Source: Pseudidiomarina indica (GTDB lineage: Bacteria > Pseudomonadota > Gammaproteobacteria > Enterobacterales > Alteromonadaceae). Taken from it: a stretch of DNA of 64,000 nt. Both the position numbers and the translations under genes were made by a program. How positions within the stretch are numbered: position 1 is the stretch's first letter; every line of letters starts with the position of its first letter. The stretch is taken from contig NZ_FMXN01000010.1 in assembly GCF_900104245.1 (NCBI RefSeq), positions 1 through 64,000 of the forward strand, written 5' to 3'. The notes under the pieces were generated by a model, which worked only from the letters and a program-made list of their open reading frames with translations, ran no database searches and was not told the origin of the DNA. Below are positions 40,275 to 50,437 of this stretch, in pieces.

Positions 40275-42551
40275 CTAGTTGCTCAAATGGAATGGGTGAC
40301 GATAACCAAACAAACTTTGCTCAATCATATCAAGTAAGCTGCGGTTATCACGGCCCAGGCCTTTTATTATAAATTGGATGCTAATCCCATTGTCGAATTC
40401 TGGAGTCCCTACTTGTGGAGGACCTCCATATAATTCAAGATTGCGGTTAATTCTACGATAGCCACTAATCCGCATTGCCCAACAGCAATCGCTGTACTGT
40501 AACGCAATGAAGGCATCGTTGGTACGACTGTTTTGTAAATCATAATACCAGTTTGAGGCTAATTGCCATCGTGGACTTAGTTCTACGACACCTAACATGC
40601 CGACTTGTTCCACATCATTCTCGAGTAAGTTGGTTGCCGTTCGATGACTCAGTTGAATCAAGTTGAATTCGTCTAAACGATATTCGAACGTGGTCTGGCT
40701 TTTCCGCGTGCTCTTATCTTCAAGGTTGTACTGAATGGAGCTATTAAAGTACATATTGTCTGAGATTCGAAAACGCGATTCGAGTGCCAAATCCGAACGA
40801 TTCTCTGCTGACACTTGATCGGTATTGAATAACTGCGTTCGGCTATTCTCGAAATAATAAATCTGACCAAAGCTGATCCGTGCCGTTTCACGGGCTTGGC
40901 GGTCAAATAAACTGGTGGATGCCCCAATGGTCACTTGGTTCGCATCGGCAATTCGGTCGAGCCCCGTAAACCGCCGCGCCCGGAATAACCCTTGATAGTC
41001 ATCTTGCATGAGAGTGGCATCATAAATACCAATCCCTGACTGATCCCGATAAGGAATATACAAATATTGAATTTGGGGTTGCAGCGTATGGGTATATGTT
41101 TCGCCTTTAATAGCGATTTCACGTTCTAAATTAATCCGTCCGCGCCAGCGAAATGTCGGCAAACTACGACTGGGGTTTTTCGAGTGCGACAAGGTTGGGT
41201 CGGCATCTTGGTTATAATAGGTGTAGGCATAGCTCAGCTCCGCCAACCAGTCATAACCGGGCTGTTCCAAGTGGTAGCTCAATTGTGGCTCAATATGAAT
41301 TCGAGTGGCGGTATCACTGCTCACGTCTTGGTTTTGGAAGTGTGATAACTCAGAAAACAAGGTGAAATTCATATTCAATGGCGCTGCCAGGGAATAGTAA
41401 CTTTTAATTTGTGGCACCGTTCGGTACGGCGAACGGTAAGTTCCTAACAACTCGAAATCTTCCACTCGCATTGACACTTGCCAGTCTTCGGAGTGGTAAT
41501 CGAGTTGGGCATGACGATATAACTGCGCATCCGCACGGCCAGCGAAATCAGAACCGAAGTCGTTGAGGTAATCGTCATCACTAATAAAGGTACCATTCAA
41601 GTAGCCCCGCCAATTGTCGCCCCAATACTGTGCTTGCTCAACGCGCCAAAGGTAGCGTGAATCGCGATCTGCTAAGGATTTGTCCTCGGCCAGGTAAGCG
41701 ACGTTGTAGTTCCCGTAACCGGTACTATGGAGCAGGCGGAATTCCGCTTGTAATTGTGCACCGCGTTCAGCCATATATCGCGGTGCAAGGGTCATATCCA
41801 TGTTCGGCGCAATATTGATGTAGTAGGGAACTTCTACTTCGAAGCCATTCTTTTGCGATGAGCCAAACGTTGGAAACAAAAAACCTGTTTTGCGAGCGTC
41901 AGTGACTGGGAAGTTGATATAGGGCATGTAAAAGACAGGCACCCCAAATAGTTCAAACTTCGCATGCCAGGCCTCTCCCCACTCTTCATCTTCACTCAAC
42001 GAAATTTGCTGGGCGCTGAGTTGCCATGCGGGGTCGTCGGTGGGGCATGTGGTAAACGTTGAGCCTTCCAACAAGATTTGCTGGGGTGACAACGAGAGTA
42101 AGTCCGCCTTGCCATGGGCTCCGCTGGCCGTTAACTGATATTTAGCGCCACTCAAAAAAGCTCGGTTTTCACCTGAGTTCAGCCGGAAATTTTCTGAGGA
42201 AACCTGCACATAGCCGTTGTTAAACAAGGTGGCACCACTCGCGTTGATGTTCCCCGTAAGCTGGTTGATTTGTGCCTGTTCGGTTTGCAGTTGTTGGTCA
42301 TCGAGTTGTACTTCAACGTTGCCAAAAAATGAGGCGACTTGCGAAGAGGACTCAATATCTGCTCGATCAGCACGAACACCAATGGCTCCCTTTTCCAGAT
42401 TATCAATGGGCTGAGAGGGGTGTTGAATTAACGGAGCAGGAACGGGGCAAATTTCGGGCACCGGCATACGCGGTGACTGTTGCGCATAAGCAACAGAGCT
42501 GCTGCAAACCAGCAAGACCGTCCACATCGGGGCCTGAAATTTTTTTTGCAT
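40275..42551 (-). CDS. lptD: LPS-assembly protein LptD
   Basis: A 758-residue outer-membrane protein (E. coli 784) that with LptE inserts lipopolysaccharide in the outer leaflet. Signal peptide to about 24, a periplasmic beta-jellyroll (OstA/LptA-like, ~60-170), then the 26-strand barrel domain. Four cysteines at 35, 169, 689 and 690 match the E. coli disulfide pattern (one in the N-terminus, one in the jellyroll, a CC pair near the C-terminus). First gene of the six-gene operon; it is divergent from amgK. Confidence 0.96.
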   Translation of the reverse strand: MQKKFQAPMWTVLLVCSSSVAYAQQSPRMPVPEICPVPAPLIQHPSQPIDNLEKGAIGVRADRADIESSSQVASFFGNVEVQLDDQQLQTEQAQINQLTGNINASGATLFNNGYVQVSSENFRLNSGENRAFLSGAKYQLTASGAHGKADLLSLSPQQILLEGSTFTTCPTDDPAWQLSAQQISLSEDEEWGEAWHAKFELFGVPVFYMPYINFPVTDARKTGFLFPTFGSSQKNGFEVEVPYYINIAPNMDMTLAPRYMAERGAQLQAEFRLLHSTGYGNYNVAYLAEDKSLADRDSRYLWRVEQAQYWGDNWRGYLNGTFISDDDYLNDFGSDFAGRADAQLYRHAQLDYHSEDWQVSMRVEDFELLGTYRSPYRTVPQIKSYYSLAAPLNMNFTLFSELSHFQNQDVSSDTATRIHIEPQLSYHLEQPGYDWLAELSYAYTYYNQDADPTLSHSKNPSRSLPTFRWRGRINLEREIAIKGETYTHTLQPQIQYLYIPYRDQSGIGIYDATLMQDDYQGLFRARRFTGLDRIADANQVTIGASTSLFDRQARETARISFGQIYYFENSRTQLFNTDQVSAENRSDLALESRFRISDNMYFNSSIQYNLEDKSTRKSQTTFEYRLDEFNLIQLSHRTATNLLENDVEQVGMLGVVELSPRWQLASNWYYDLQNSRTNDAFIALQYSDCCWAMRISGYRRINRNLELYGGPPQVGTPEFDNGISIQFIIKGLGRDNRSLLDMIEQSLFGYRHPFHLSN

Positions 42552-42698
42552 GAACCTGCTTACCTTGGGTTGTCCTTCACAATGTGCAGGGTATGATAAA
42601 GCAATTTTTATTCTGCTGCCATTTGCTAAACTCTGGTTTTTAGAGAATTTTGTCGATTAGGTTGCAATCAAGGTGAAATTTATCGTGCAGGAGAACCG

Positions 42699-43694
42699 AT
42701 GACTGATCAACGAGAACTGAAATTACAGGCATGGTGCGAGGCGGTTACAGGGTATCGTCAGCAGCAGTTGCAGCCAGTGTCGGGAGATGCCAGCTTTCGC
42801 CGCTATTTTCGTTGTTCCGATGGTCATCGGAGTTATATCGCGGTTGATGCCCCGCCGCCGCAGGAATCGCTACAGCCCTTTATGGCGGTAGCTGCTGCCT
42901 ATGCGGAGCAAGGGTTGGTCGTGCCGACGGTGGTTGCGGCTGATGAACAGCATGGGTTGATGCTGCAAGATGATCTCGGCTCCGCATTGCTGTTGGGAGA
43001 GTTGACCGCTAAGAGCATGGCTGATTACTACCAACAGGCGCTCACGGATTTGATGAAAATCATGCGAGTGACCGACACGGATTTAGGGCCACTGCCAGCA
43101 TTTGACCGTGCCTTATTAGAACGTGAATTGGCGCTCTTTCATGATTGGTTAGTGAAGACTCACTTGGGCTTAAGCATGAGTGAGCAGCAGCAACAGATGT
43201 GGGCGGAGTTTTGTGAAGCCATGATCAACAACGCCTTGGAGCAACCGCAGGTAGGGGTTCATCGCGATTTTCACTCTCGTAATATCATGGTGCAAGCAGG
43301 GCGCTTGGCCTATATCGACTTCCAGGATGCAGTGGTCGGCCCGATTACTTATGATGCCGTTAGTCTCTTACGAGATTGCTATATTGAATGGCCACCTGCT
43401 GATATCCAAGGTTTGAGCCAAGGGTTCTTTGAACAGTTACAAGCTGAGCAACTCATGACCGCCTCTGTAACCCTGTCTCAATGGCAGCGTTGGTTTGACT
43501 TGATGGGAATGCAGCGCCATACCAAAGCCGCTGGAATTTTTGCGCGGCTGTATCATCGAGATGGTAAATCAGGTTATCTGCAAGATATTCCGCGTACGGT
43601 GAATTACCTGGTGCAGGTGAGCGCTCACTATCCAGAGTTTGCGGATTATCGTGCTTGGCTGCTGAACGATATTGTGCCGGCGCTAGCGAGGTAA
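42699..43694 (+). CDS. amgK: N-acetylmuramate/N-acetylglucosamine kinase (AmgK)
   Basis: A 331-residue kinase with the aminoglycoside-phosphotransferase fold. The catalytic loop is HRDFHSRN with DFQD as the metal motif (about 188-210). With the MurU-like gene five bases downstream, it fits AmgK, which phosphorylates MurNAc at C1 in the cell-wall recycling route described in Pseudomonas. The fold alone would also allow another small-molecule kinase; the pairing decides. GGAG precedes the ATG. Confidence 0.86.
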   Translation: MTDQRELKLQAWCEAVTGYRQQQLQPVSGDASFRRYFRCSDGHRSYIAVDAPPPQESLQPFMAVAAAYAEQGLVVPTVVAADEQHGLMLQDDLGSALLLGELTAKSMADYYQQALTDLMKIMRVTDTDLGPLPAFDRALLERELALFHDWLVKTHLGLSMSEQQQQMWAEFCEAMINNALEQPQVGVHRDFHSRNIMVQAGRLAYIDFQDAVVGPITYDAVSLLRDCYIEWPPADIQGLSQGFFEQLQAEQLMTASVTLSQWQRWFDLMGMQRHTKAAGIFARLYHRDGKSGYLQDIPRTVNYLVQVSAHYPEFADYRAWLLNDIVPALAR

Positions 43695-43699
43695 CTGTC

Positions 43700-44395
43700 A
43701 TGCGCGCGATGATTCTAGCGGCAGGGCGCGGTGAGCGAATGCGACCTCTCACAGATACCGTGCCGAAACCACTGCTTCAGGTGGGGGGCAAGCCGTTACT
43801 TTATTACCATCTTGAGAAGCTGGCTGCACAAGGGGTCGACCGAGTGGTGATTAATCACGCTTGGTTGGGGCAAATGATTGAACAAGCGATTGGTGATGGG
43901 CAGCAGTTTGGCATCGAAGTGTGTTACTCACCGGAGCCCGAAGGCGGGTTGGAAACCGCAGGGGGCATTATCCGAGCGCTGCCACTATTAGGTAACAAAC
44001 CATTTTGGGTGATTAATGGTGATATTTTTACCACCTTTGACTTTTCACAGCTGCCGCGCACGTTAGCAGATCATGAAACGGCTCACTTATTATTAACCAG
44101 TAACCCCGCGCATCATCCGCAGGGAGACTTTAGTGTCCAGCACGGTCTGTTACAGTTACGTAACCCGATGTGGCCCAGTTTTACTTATTCCGGGATGGGA
44201 CTTTATAGCCCGAAGTTGTTCTCTCAGTATGAACCCGGCAGTGTGCAGCATTTGAAGCTACGCCCGTTGCTCGACCAAGGCATCACGACTCAATGCATTG
44301 GCGCAACCGTGTTTGCTGACCCGTGGACCGATGTGGGGACACCGGACCGACTCGCTGCTTTAGCGGCAGCTTTCACCCATCATTCAGTGGAGTAA
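43700..44395 (+). CDS. murU: N-acetylmuramate-1-phosphate uridylyltransferase (MurU)
   Basis: A 231-residue nucleotidyltransferase with LAAGRGERMRPLTDTVPKPLL near residues 5-25 and a conserved VINGDIF metal site. MurU makes UDP-MurNAc from MurNAc-1-phosphate. The ATG at 43700 follows GAGG and lies five bases after amgK; a longer frame from 43655 overlaps amgK. djlA follows after two bases. Confidence 0.88.
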   Translation: MRAMILAAGRGERMRPLTDTVPKPLLQVGGKPLLYYHLEKLAAQGVDRVVINHAWLGQMIEQAIGDGQQFGIEVCYSPEPEGGLETAGGIIRALPLLGNKPFWVINGDIFTTFDFSQLPRTLADHETAHLLLTSNPAHHPQGDFSVQHGLLQLRNPMWPSFTYSGMGLYSPKLFSQYEPGSVQHLKLRPLLDQGITTQCIGATVFADPWTDVGTPDRLAALAAAFTHHSVE

Positions 44396-44397
44396 TT

Positions 44398-45186
44398 ATG
44401 GTTTGGGGAAAAATTCTTGGCGCAGGGTTTGGCTTGCTGTTTGCCCGCCTGCCGGGATTATTTATCGGACTTTTGATCGGCCATTGGTTTGATCGTGCAT
44501 TCAGCAAAGCGCAAGAAAGCCAAGGCTCAAATTCGCTCGGTTTTACCTATACGTTGTTTGCGGTGCTCGGGCATTTAGCAAAATCCAAAGGACGAGTCAC
44601 TGAACAAGATATCGACTACGTGAGTCGATTAATGACCGCCCTGCAGTTAGAAGGGGACGCAAGAATAGCGGCGCAGGATGCGTTTCGTGAAGGTAAACAA
44701 GCGGATTTTCCAGTGGCTGATCAGGTGCGCTCGTTGCGTGCGCAATTTGCCTGGCGTCGAGATTTATTGCAGTTTTTTCTTGAGCAATTATTGATTGTTG
44801 CACTCCAAGATGGCCAGCTTGATGATGCGGAATACCAAGTATTAGTCACGGTTACCACAGCGCTTGGATTCCGCCGTGAACAATTGGATATGATGATCCA
44901 AATGGTGCAAGCTCAACAGCGCTTCCAGCAAGGGCGAGCAAGTGGTCAAGGTGCCAGCTCTGTGAGTGCTGAACAACAGTTGGAGAATGCTTACGCGATT
45001 CTTGGTGTCAGCCGTTCCGCAAGTTTTGCGGAAGTGAAGAAAGCCCATCGACGGATGATGAATAAACATCACCCAGATAAGTTGGCCGCACAAGGGCTCC
45101 CGCCTGAAATGCGGGAACAGGCACGGGTGAAATCCCAAGAAATTCAAGCCGCCTATGAGCTGATTAAAACTCAGCTGGGCAAGTAA
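44398..45186 (+). CDS. djlA: Co-chaperone DjlA
   Basis: A 262-residue membrane-anchored DnaJ-like protein. It has one N-terminal helix (about 9-28, Gly-rich as in E. coli DjlA, which dimerises through it), a TerB-like domain (about 55-170), and a C-terminal J domain with HHPDKL, the DnaK-stimulating HPD motif. The ATG at 44398 follows GGAG and is two bases after murU. Its end overlaps rluA by 23 bases, convergent. Confidence 0.94.
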   Translation: MVWGKILGAGFGLLFARLPGLFIGLLIGHWFDRAFSKAQESQGSNSLGFTYTLFAVLGHLAKSKGRVTEQDIDYVSRLMTALQLEGDARIAAQDAFREGKQADFPVADQVRSLRAQFAWRRDLLQFFLEQLLIVALQDGQLDDAEYQVLVTVTTALGFRREQLDMMIQMVQAQQRFQQGRASGQGASSVSAEQQLENAYAILGVSRSASFAEVKKAHRRMMNKHHPDKLAAQGLPPEMREQARVKSQEIQAAYELIKTQLGK

Positions 45187-45820
45187 AGTGTAGTCGTTGC
45201 TGCGTTGTTGGATGGTCAAAAGCCAACGATTCCGCGTGTAGCAACAACCGCTCTGCCGCAGCAAATGCGGCAGGGTCTGCATAAAACTTATCGCCGCGAA
45301 TGGGCGTTCCTAGCGCTTGCATGTGCACTCGAAGCTGATGAGAGCGCCCTGTGTAAGGCTCCAAATAAACAATGTCTCCCAGCTTATCGTGGCCAATAAC
45401 CTGATAAAACGTCAGAGCATGACGACCTTCCCATAAATCGACCATCTGCCGCGGGCGATTGGGCCAATCACAGCGCATGGGAAGTTCAATGGCGCCTCGT
45501 GTGGCAGGCAGATGGCCAGCTACTTTCGCCACATAACGTTTCCCTACGGAGCGCCGCTCAAACTGGCGCTGCAAGGCCGCCTGGGCCGTTTTGTTGTGAG
45601 CAAATACCAGTAATCCTGAGGTCGCCATGTCCAACCGATGAACTACACGAATATCCGGGCAGGCGTAGCTGAGGCGAGTCCATACCGAATCACGATGCTC
45701 CAATGCTTTACCGGGCACGCTTAGGAGCCCACTGGCTTTGTTGACCACCACAATATCGTCATCCTGATAACGGATGTCTAAGAAAGGAGTGGTGGCCGGT
45801 GCGTAATGAAGTAATGTCAT
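45164..45820 (-). CDS. rluA: Dual-specificity RNA pseudouridine synthase RluA
   Basis: A 218-residue enzyme (E. coli 219) making pseudouridine 746 in 23S rRNA and 32 in some tRNAs. The catalytic Asp is in VHRLDMATSG near residue 63; GRSHQLRVHMQALG is typical. No S4 domain is present, which fits RluA rather than RluC/D. It overlaps the end of rapA by four bases, as these genes are also paired in E. coli. Confidence 0.95.
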   Translation of the reverse strand: MTLLHYAPATTPFLDIRYQDDDIVVVNKASGLLSVPGKALEHRDSVWTRLSYACPDIRVVHRLDMATSGLLVFAHNKTAQAALQRQFERRSVGKRYVAKVAGHLPATRGAIELPMRCDWPNRPRQMVDLWEGRHALTFYQVIGHDKLGDIVYLEPYTGRSHQLRVHMQALGTPIRGDKFYADPAAFAAAERLLLHAESLAFDHPTTQQRLHFTCPAEF

Positions 45821-48495
45821 TCAGGTATATTAATGATGATTCGTGCTGCATCCAATTGTAACAGAGGCTGTGCAAAAGCCTCCAGTAACCCTGCTTGCCG
45901 ATGTTGTATCGCGAGAATTTCACTGGGGCGGACATAAGGGTTACGCTGTTGCAATTGCTGGAGGCGCGTCAACTCCCGCTCTAGCTGTTGCTGCATGGCT
46001 GCCGATGCCTGCGCTAATGCTTGTTGTTGTTGCTGTTCGGCCGGCTCTAACGCCCCTTGGATATGCTGCTGACAATCACTTCGAAGTTGCTTAAGAATGA
46101 GCTTTGCTTGCTTTTTATCCACAAAGTGAAGCTGGCGCTCAAGCACTTCCGCTGCCACTTTGTCGGTTAAATCTCGCCCTTTGCTATCCAGCAAAACTCG
46201 GAAGTTATGATGCGGATAAAACTCTTGCACGGCTAACTGGCGCGGTGCGAGCACACGGCTGCTGAAGTGTAGTTCGATAAACCACACACCTACTGCCAAT
46301 GCTTTGTTCTGTAACTTGGCCACCGCTGTGCAGCCAAACACGTCGTTGGTTAATAGCTCCATCGCTTGTTGGACAAAAGGGTGGTCCCAGGTAAGGAAGG
46401 TCACATCATCGTGAATCAATGCATACGAGCGTGAAAAAGTGATGGCCAACCCTTCGTCAGGAACGCCTGCCAGTGGCACGCGTAAGTACTCGGTAGGCCG
46501 TAACCAGCCATAGTGTTCATCGGCACGTTCATAGTCGACACCAAACCGCTCCCAAAACTCTGTCATAAACTGTTCTAACTCAGCGGGCCGCTGCAATTCG
46601 TCAATGGCTTGCGTAAGCGCTTGTAGGTGGTGCGGGCGGTAAGCATTGAGTTCTTGCAAGCGATCCCGACCAGCATCGGCCGCGGCACGGAGTGCTGCCG
46701 CTTGTGTTTGCGTCGCTTGAATGAGCTGTTCAACCTGCGCCTGATCGAATTCTGGGGTCGCCACGGTTTGGCAAAGTTGCTGGATTACCTGTTCAAACTG
46801 CTCGTATAGCAATGAACCAATCGCGTTTGGTTGGGTAAAGGCATCCATCGCTTGATACCAAGCGAACAGAATCTCTTCCGGCGTGTTGGGGACAATTGGA
46901 ACATGCAGATGGATGGCCTGTTGTTGGCCAATGCGGTCCAACCGACCGATGCGCTGTTCCAATAAATCAGGGTGAGTTGGTAAATCGAAGAGAATCAAAT
47001 GTTGTGCAAACTGGAAATTACGCCCTTCGCTGCCAATTTCTGAACATAACAGCAGCGGGCAGCCATCTTCTGGGCTAGCAAAATAGGCCGCTGCCCGGTC
47101 ACGTTCTACCAAGGTGAGGTGTTCATGGAACACCGCTGCATGAATGCCGTGCTGGACGCGCAACATTTCATGCAACGTTAAGACCATTTCGGGTGTGCGG
47201 CAAATTAATACAAACTTTTGCTGTTTATGTTTTTTTAAGAGCTCCACCAGCCATAAGAAGCGAACTTGCAACGCATCGCCGCTGCTGAGTCGCTCCGCGT
47301 GTAGCTGACGCACCGGGAACCCACCAATATGACGGCGGCTATTACGGAACATGACGCGTCCCGTTCCATAGGAGTCTAAGAGGTCATCAAGTGCCGCATC
47401 GTCGCCCGCTGCAGCAAGGGCTTCCGCTTGTGGGGCAAGGTCGCGATAACGTTCTTGCTCGGCAAGGAACGCCTCATAGTCAACAAAGCGATCAGGGTCA
47501 AGCAATTGCAAGCGTGCAAAGTGTGCTTCCAGCCCCGCTTGTTCCGGGGTTGCCGTTAAGAGCAAGACGCTGTCGATGTGTTGGGTTAATTGTTGGAGTT
47601 TTTGGAAGCGTGGTTCCGCCGGTTTGATTTGATGCACTTCATCGGCGACCAGCAAATCCCAGTCAACTTCCAATAATTCCGCGGACCAGAACGGATGATC
47701 CAACAAGGATTGTGGAATTAAAACCAACTGTTCGCTGGCAAACACCACTTCACCGCTACTTGCTGCTTGTTCGCAACGTTCTTGATCGAACAGACTAAAG
47801 TTCAAGTTAAAGCGGCGCAGCAATTCAACCAGCCACTGGTGCGCTAAGCTATCAGGGACGCAAATCAAAATACGTTCAGCGCGACCTGTTAGTCGTCGAC
47901 GCTGAATGATCAGTCCTGCCTCAATGGTTTTTCCTAATCCCACCTCATCAGCCAAGAGTACCCGAGGGTGATGGCGATCAGCGACTTGTGAGGCCACGTA
48001 AAGTTGGTGCTCTAACAGATCAACCCGCGCGCCAATAAGGCCGACAGCAGGGCTTTGTTGCCAGCGTTGGAGATGATGGTGTGCCATCTGCCGCAGGCGA
48101 AACATATCCAAACGGTCCGTTTTACCGGCTAAAATCCGCGTGAGCGGGTGATGGGTTGCGACTTGGGCAGCGAGTTGAACTTCGGGTACGGTAACTGAGG
48201 TGTTGGTATCCGTACGAATGCCTTGATAAACAAGCAAACCCGCTTGCTCGCTGACGCTCGTTACTCGAAATGTCCAGCCATCACCGTGCTGTCCTTGCTC
48301 ATCAGGGAGTAACCGAAAGCGAGCTAATGGCGCATCATGGCAGGCGTAATGGCGATCTTCCCCGGTCACAGGAAAGAACACCGTGACGATTCGTCCTTGT
48401 TGCTCGGTGACAATACCAAGCCCTTGCTCCATTTCAGTTTCGCTGAGCCAGCGCTGTCCAGGGATAAATTGTGTGGATGTTGTTCTTGCTACCAT
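45817..48495 (-). CDS. rapA: RNA polymerase-associated ATPase RapA
   Basis: An 892-residue SWI2/SNF2 protein that binds RNA polymerase and helps its recycling. Tudor-like N-terminal domains (~1-110), Walker A DEVGLGKT (183-190), motif II DEVH (285-288; E. coli has DEAH), LTATP at 313-317, and QRIGRLDRIGQ as motif VI. It is 76 residues shorter than E. coli RapA (968). It is divergent from the PIN-PhoH gene and coupled to rluA. Confidence 0.94.
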   Translation of the reverse strand: MVARTTSTQFIPGQRWLSETEMEQGLGIVTEQQGRIVTVFFPVTGEDRHYACHDAPLARFRLLPDEQGQHGDGWTFRVTSVSEQAGLLVYQGIRTDTNTSVTVPEVQLAAQVATHHPLTRILAGKTDRLDMFRLRQMAHHHLQRWQQSPAVGLIGARVDLLEHQLYVASQVADRHHPRVLLADEVGLGKTIEAGLIIQRRRLTGRAERILICVPDSLAHQWLVELLRRFNLNFSLFDQERCEQAASSGEVVFASEQLVLIPQSLLDHPFWSAELLEVDWDLLVADEVHQIKPAEPRFQKLQQLTQHIDSVLLLTATPEQAGLEAHFARLQLLDPDRFVDYEAFLAEQERYRDLAPQAEALAAAGDDAALDDLLDSYGTGRVMFRNSRRHIGGFPVRQLHAERLSSGDALQVRFLWLVELLKKHKQQKFVLICRTPEMVLTLHEMLRVQHGIHAAVFHEHLTLVERDRAAAYFASPEDGCPLLLCSEIGSEGRNFQFAQHLILFDLPTHPDLLEQRIGRLDRIGQQQAIHLHVPIVPNTPEEILFAWYQAMDAFTQPNAIGSLLYEQFEQVIQQLCQTVATPEFDQAQVEQLIQATQTQAAALRAAADAGRDRLQELNAYRPHHLQALTQAIDELQRPAELEQFMTEFWERFGVDYERADEHYGWLRPTEYLRVPLAGVPDEGLAITFSRSYALIHDDVTFLTWDHPFVQQAMELLTNDVFGCTAVAKLQNKALAVGVWFIELHFSSRVLAPRQLAVQEFYPHHNFRVLLDSKGRDLTDKVAAEVLERQLHFVDKKQAKLILKQLRSDCQQHIQGALEPAEQQQQQALAQASAAMQQQLERELTRLQQLQQRNPYVRPSEILAIQHRQAGLLEAFAQPLLQLDAARIIINIPE

Positions 48496-48548
48496 GTGAG
48501 AGCTATACCGCGTCGTTCAAAATGAGGGCGCACATGGTAACGAAAATT

Positions 48549-48576
48549 ATTTTATTATTCACACCATTTTCATCAA
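48549..48576 (-). promoter_or_regulatory. Candidate promoter for rapA-rluA
   Basis: On the minus strand TTGATG (48576-48571) and TAAAAT (48554-48549) are 16 bases apart, ~54 bases before the rapA ATG. Confidence 0.4.
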
Positions 48577-48644
48577 AGTTCGTCTAACCTAGTAATGAAG
48601 ATGCATGAAATAATAATAAAGCGACAACGTTGCGTGAGGAACAC

Positions 48645-50030
48645 ATGACGGATAGCACTCCCAAATACTATATTTTAGATACCAATATTTTACTGCACGA
48701 ACCGCTCGCCTTTCTGAACTTTGATGAACATCACGTGGTGATTCCAATGGTGGTTTTGGAAGAGCTCGATATCATTAAAGACCGTCAGCGCGATGTCAGC
48801 CGAGAAGCTCGAACCGCCATTCGTTCATTGGAAAACGCATTAAAAGATGCTTCACCTGAAGAAATTCTTAACGGCGTACCACTGACCCAAATACAAGGCG
48901 CGCACCATGCCGCTGGAACCTTGTCAATTTTTCCAGATTACCAATTAAAACAGCAAGATGCGGTTTTAAACTTATCTGAAAATGATCATCGCATTATTCA
49001 AACAGCACTAGCGCTGCAGCAGCAGTGGCCCCATACCAAAGTGGTGCTGGTCACGAAAGATATTAACATGCGGCTTAAAGCCAAAGGCACCGGCGTCAAA
49101 TACGTTGAGGACTATCGTACTGACCAACTCATTGATGATATTCGCTTTTTATCGAAAGGCTTTGTCGAGATTGAAGGCGATTTCTGGGAACATGTCGGTG
49201 AAGTCACCAGTGTGCAACAAGGGCGGGATACCTTCCATGAAGTTGCTCGAGACGTTTTACCCACGGTGTTTCACAATCAATATGTGATTGATGACTCCGG
49301 GCATTTTGCGGCAAAAGTGGTGGGGTATGATGAGCATCATGTTCGTTTACATGACATTAGCTATGAACGGATGATGGGGTATCGAGCGTGGGGCATTCAA
49401 CCGAAAAATATTTATCAAGGCATGGCGTTGAATGCGTTACTTGATCCCAACCTTGATTTGGTCATTCTCACGGGGCCAGCAGGTAGCGGTAAAACATTGC
49501 TGGCATTAGCTGCCGCGTTGGAGTTGGTGGTTGAACAAGGCGTATACGAAAAGATTATTGTCACCCGGAGCACTCCCGAAATTGCAGAGTCGATTGGTTA
49601 TTTACCGGGCACTGAAGAAGAAAAAATGGCGCCTTGGTTGGCCGCCATCACCGACTCACTGGAAGTTCTCCACAAACAAGATGAGAGCATGGAGGCTAGC
49701 CTCAACTACATTATGACGAAAGCGAACATTCAGTTTAAATCATTAAACTTTATGCGTGGCCGGAGTATTCAAAATGCCATTGTCTTGTTGGACGAAGCTC
49801 AAAACCTAACGGCATCTCAATTAAAAACCATCATTACCCGCTGTGGAACGGGCACCAAGATTATTTGCTCGGGTAACTTGGCACAAATTGACAGCTATTA
49901 TCTGACTGCCGTTACCTCGGGCCTGACCTACATTGTTGAGCGATTCAAAGGTTACTCGGGCAGCGCCACGGTGAACTTGAATGGGGTGGTGCGCAGTAGC
50001 TTAGCTCAGTTTGCTGAAGAGAATCTTTAA
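48645..50030 (+). CDS. PIN-PhoH family ATPase (PhoH2/YlaK type)
   Basis: A 461-residue fusion of an N-terminal PIN nuclease domain ([12 protein letters not shown] with acidic residues near 8-14, VLEELDIIK; about 5-150) and a C-terminal PhoH ATPase (Walker A GPAGSGKT near 282, Walker [10 protein letters not shown]). PhoH2 proteins act as RNA helicases/ribonucleases in mycobacteria; the cellular role in Gammaproteobacteria is unclear. Start is the ATG at 48645 after GAGGA; a TTG 15 bases earlier is unlikely. It meets ruvX end to end. Confidence 0.9.
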   Translation: MTDSTPKYYILDTNILLHEPLAFLNFDEHHVVIPMVVLEELDIIKDRQRDVSREARTAIRSLENALKDASPEEILNGVPLTQIQGAHHAAGTLSIFPDYQLKQQDAVLNLSENDHRIIQTALALQQQWPHTKVVLVTKDINMRLKAKGTGVKYVEDYRTDQLIDDIRFLSKGFVEIEGDFWEHVGEVTSVQQGRDTFHEVARDVLPTVFHNQYVIDDSGHFAAKVVGYDEHHVRLHDISYERMMGYRAWGIQPKNIYQGMALNALLDPNLDLVILTGPAGSGKTLLALAAALELVVEQGVYEKIIVTRSTPEIAESIGYLPGTEEEKMAPWLAAITDSLEVLHKQDESMEASLNYIMTKANIQFKSLNFMRGRSIQNAIVLLDEAQNLTASQLKTIITRCGTGTKIICSGNLAQIDSYYLTAVTSGLTYIVERFKGYSGSATVNLNGVVRSSLAQFAEENL

Positions 50031-50437
50031 TGCTGGTTAAAGTAATCTTCTAAGATGAGTTGGGCTGCGGCGCTATCAACAGCACCTTTTTCGAGTTGCT
50101 TATAGCCACCGCGTTCGAACAGGGATTCTTTCGCTGCGACGGTGGTTAGGCGTTCATCTTGATAGTGAATTTGAACGCCAAAGCGCCCGTGTAAACGTTG
50201 GCCAAATTTACGCGCCCGTTCGGTGAGGGGTTGTTCGGTACCATCCATATTTAATGGGAGGCCAACGACCACAAAATCCGGTTGCCATTCTTTTAACAAC
50301 CGCTCCACCAGGTTCCAATCCGGTTGCCCATCTTTGGCTTTTAGTGCCGCTAAGGGAGTTGCTGTACCGGTCATGGAATGCCCAATTGCCACACCAATAC
50401 TCATGGTGCCAAAGTCGAAGGCCAGCACTTGACTCAT
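50027..50437 (-). CDS. ruvX: Putative pre-16S rRNA nuclease / Holliday junction resolvase RuvX
   Basis: A 136-residue RNase H-fold protein (E. coli YqgF 138), implicated in 16S rRNA 5'-end processing and named as a resolvase by similarity. [15 protein letters not shown] and YQDERLTT hold acidic active-site residues. Start at 50437 gives an ATGA overlap with the algH stop; the longer frame reads inside algH. Confidence 0.94.
   Translation of the reverse strand: MSQVLAFDFGTMSIGVAIGHSMTGTATPLAALKAKDGQPDWNLVERLLKEWQPDFVVVGLPLNMDGTEQPLTERARKFGQRLHGRFGVQIHYQDERLTTVAAKESLFERGGYKQLEKGAVDSAAAQLILEDYFNQH

Noticed and set aside
42552-42698. SigmaE-type promoter before lptD
   Set aside because: No GGAACTT-like -35 with proper -10 could be found.
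45253-45273. CTGCCGCA/TGCGGCAG hairpin in rluA as terminator for djlA
   Set aside because: No T-run and it lies in conserved coding sequence; could be chance.
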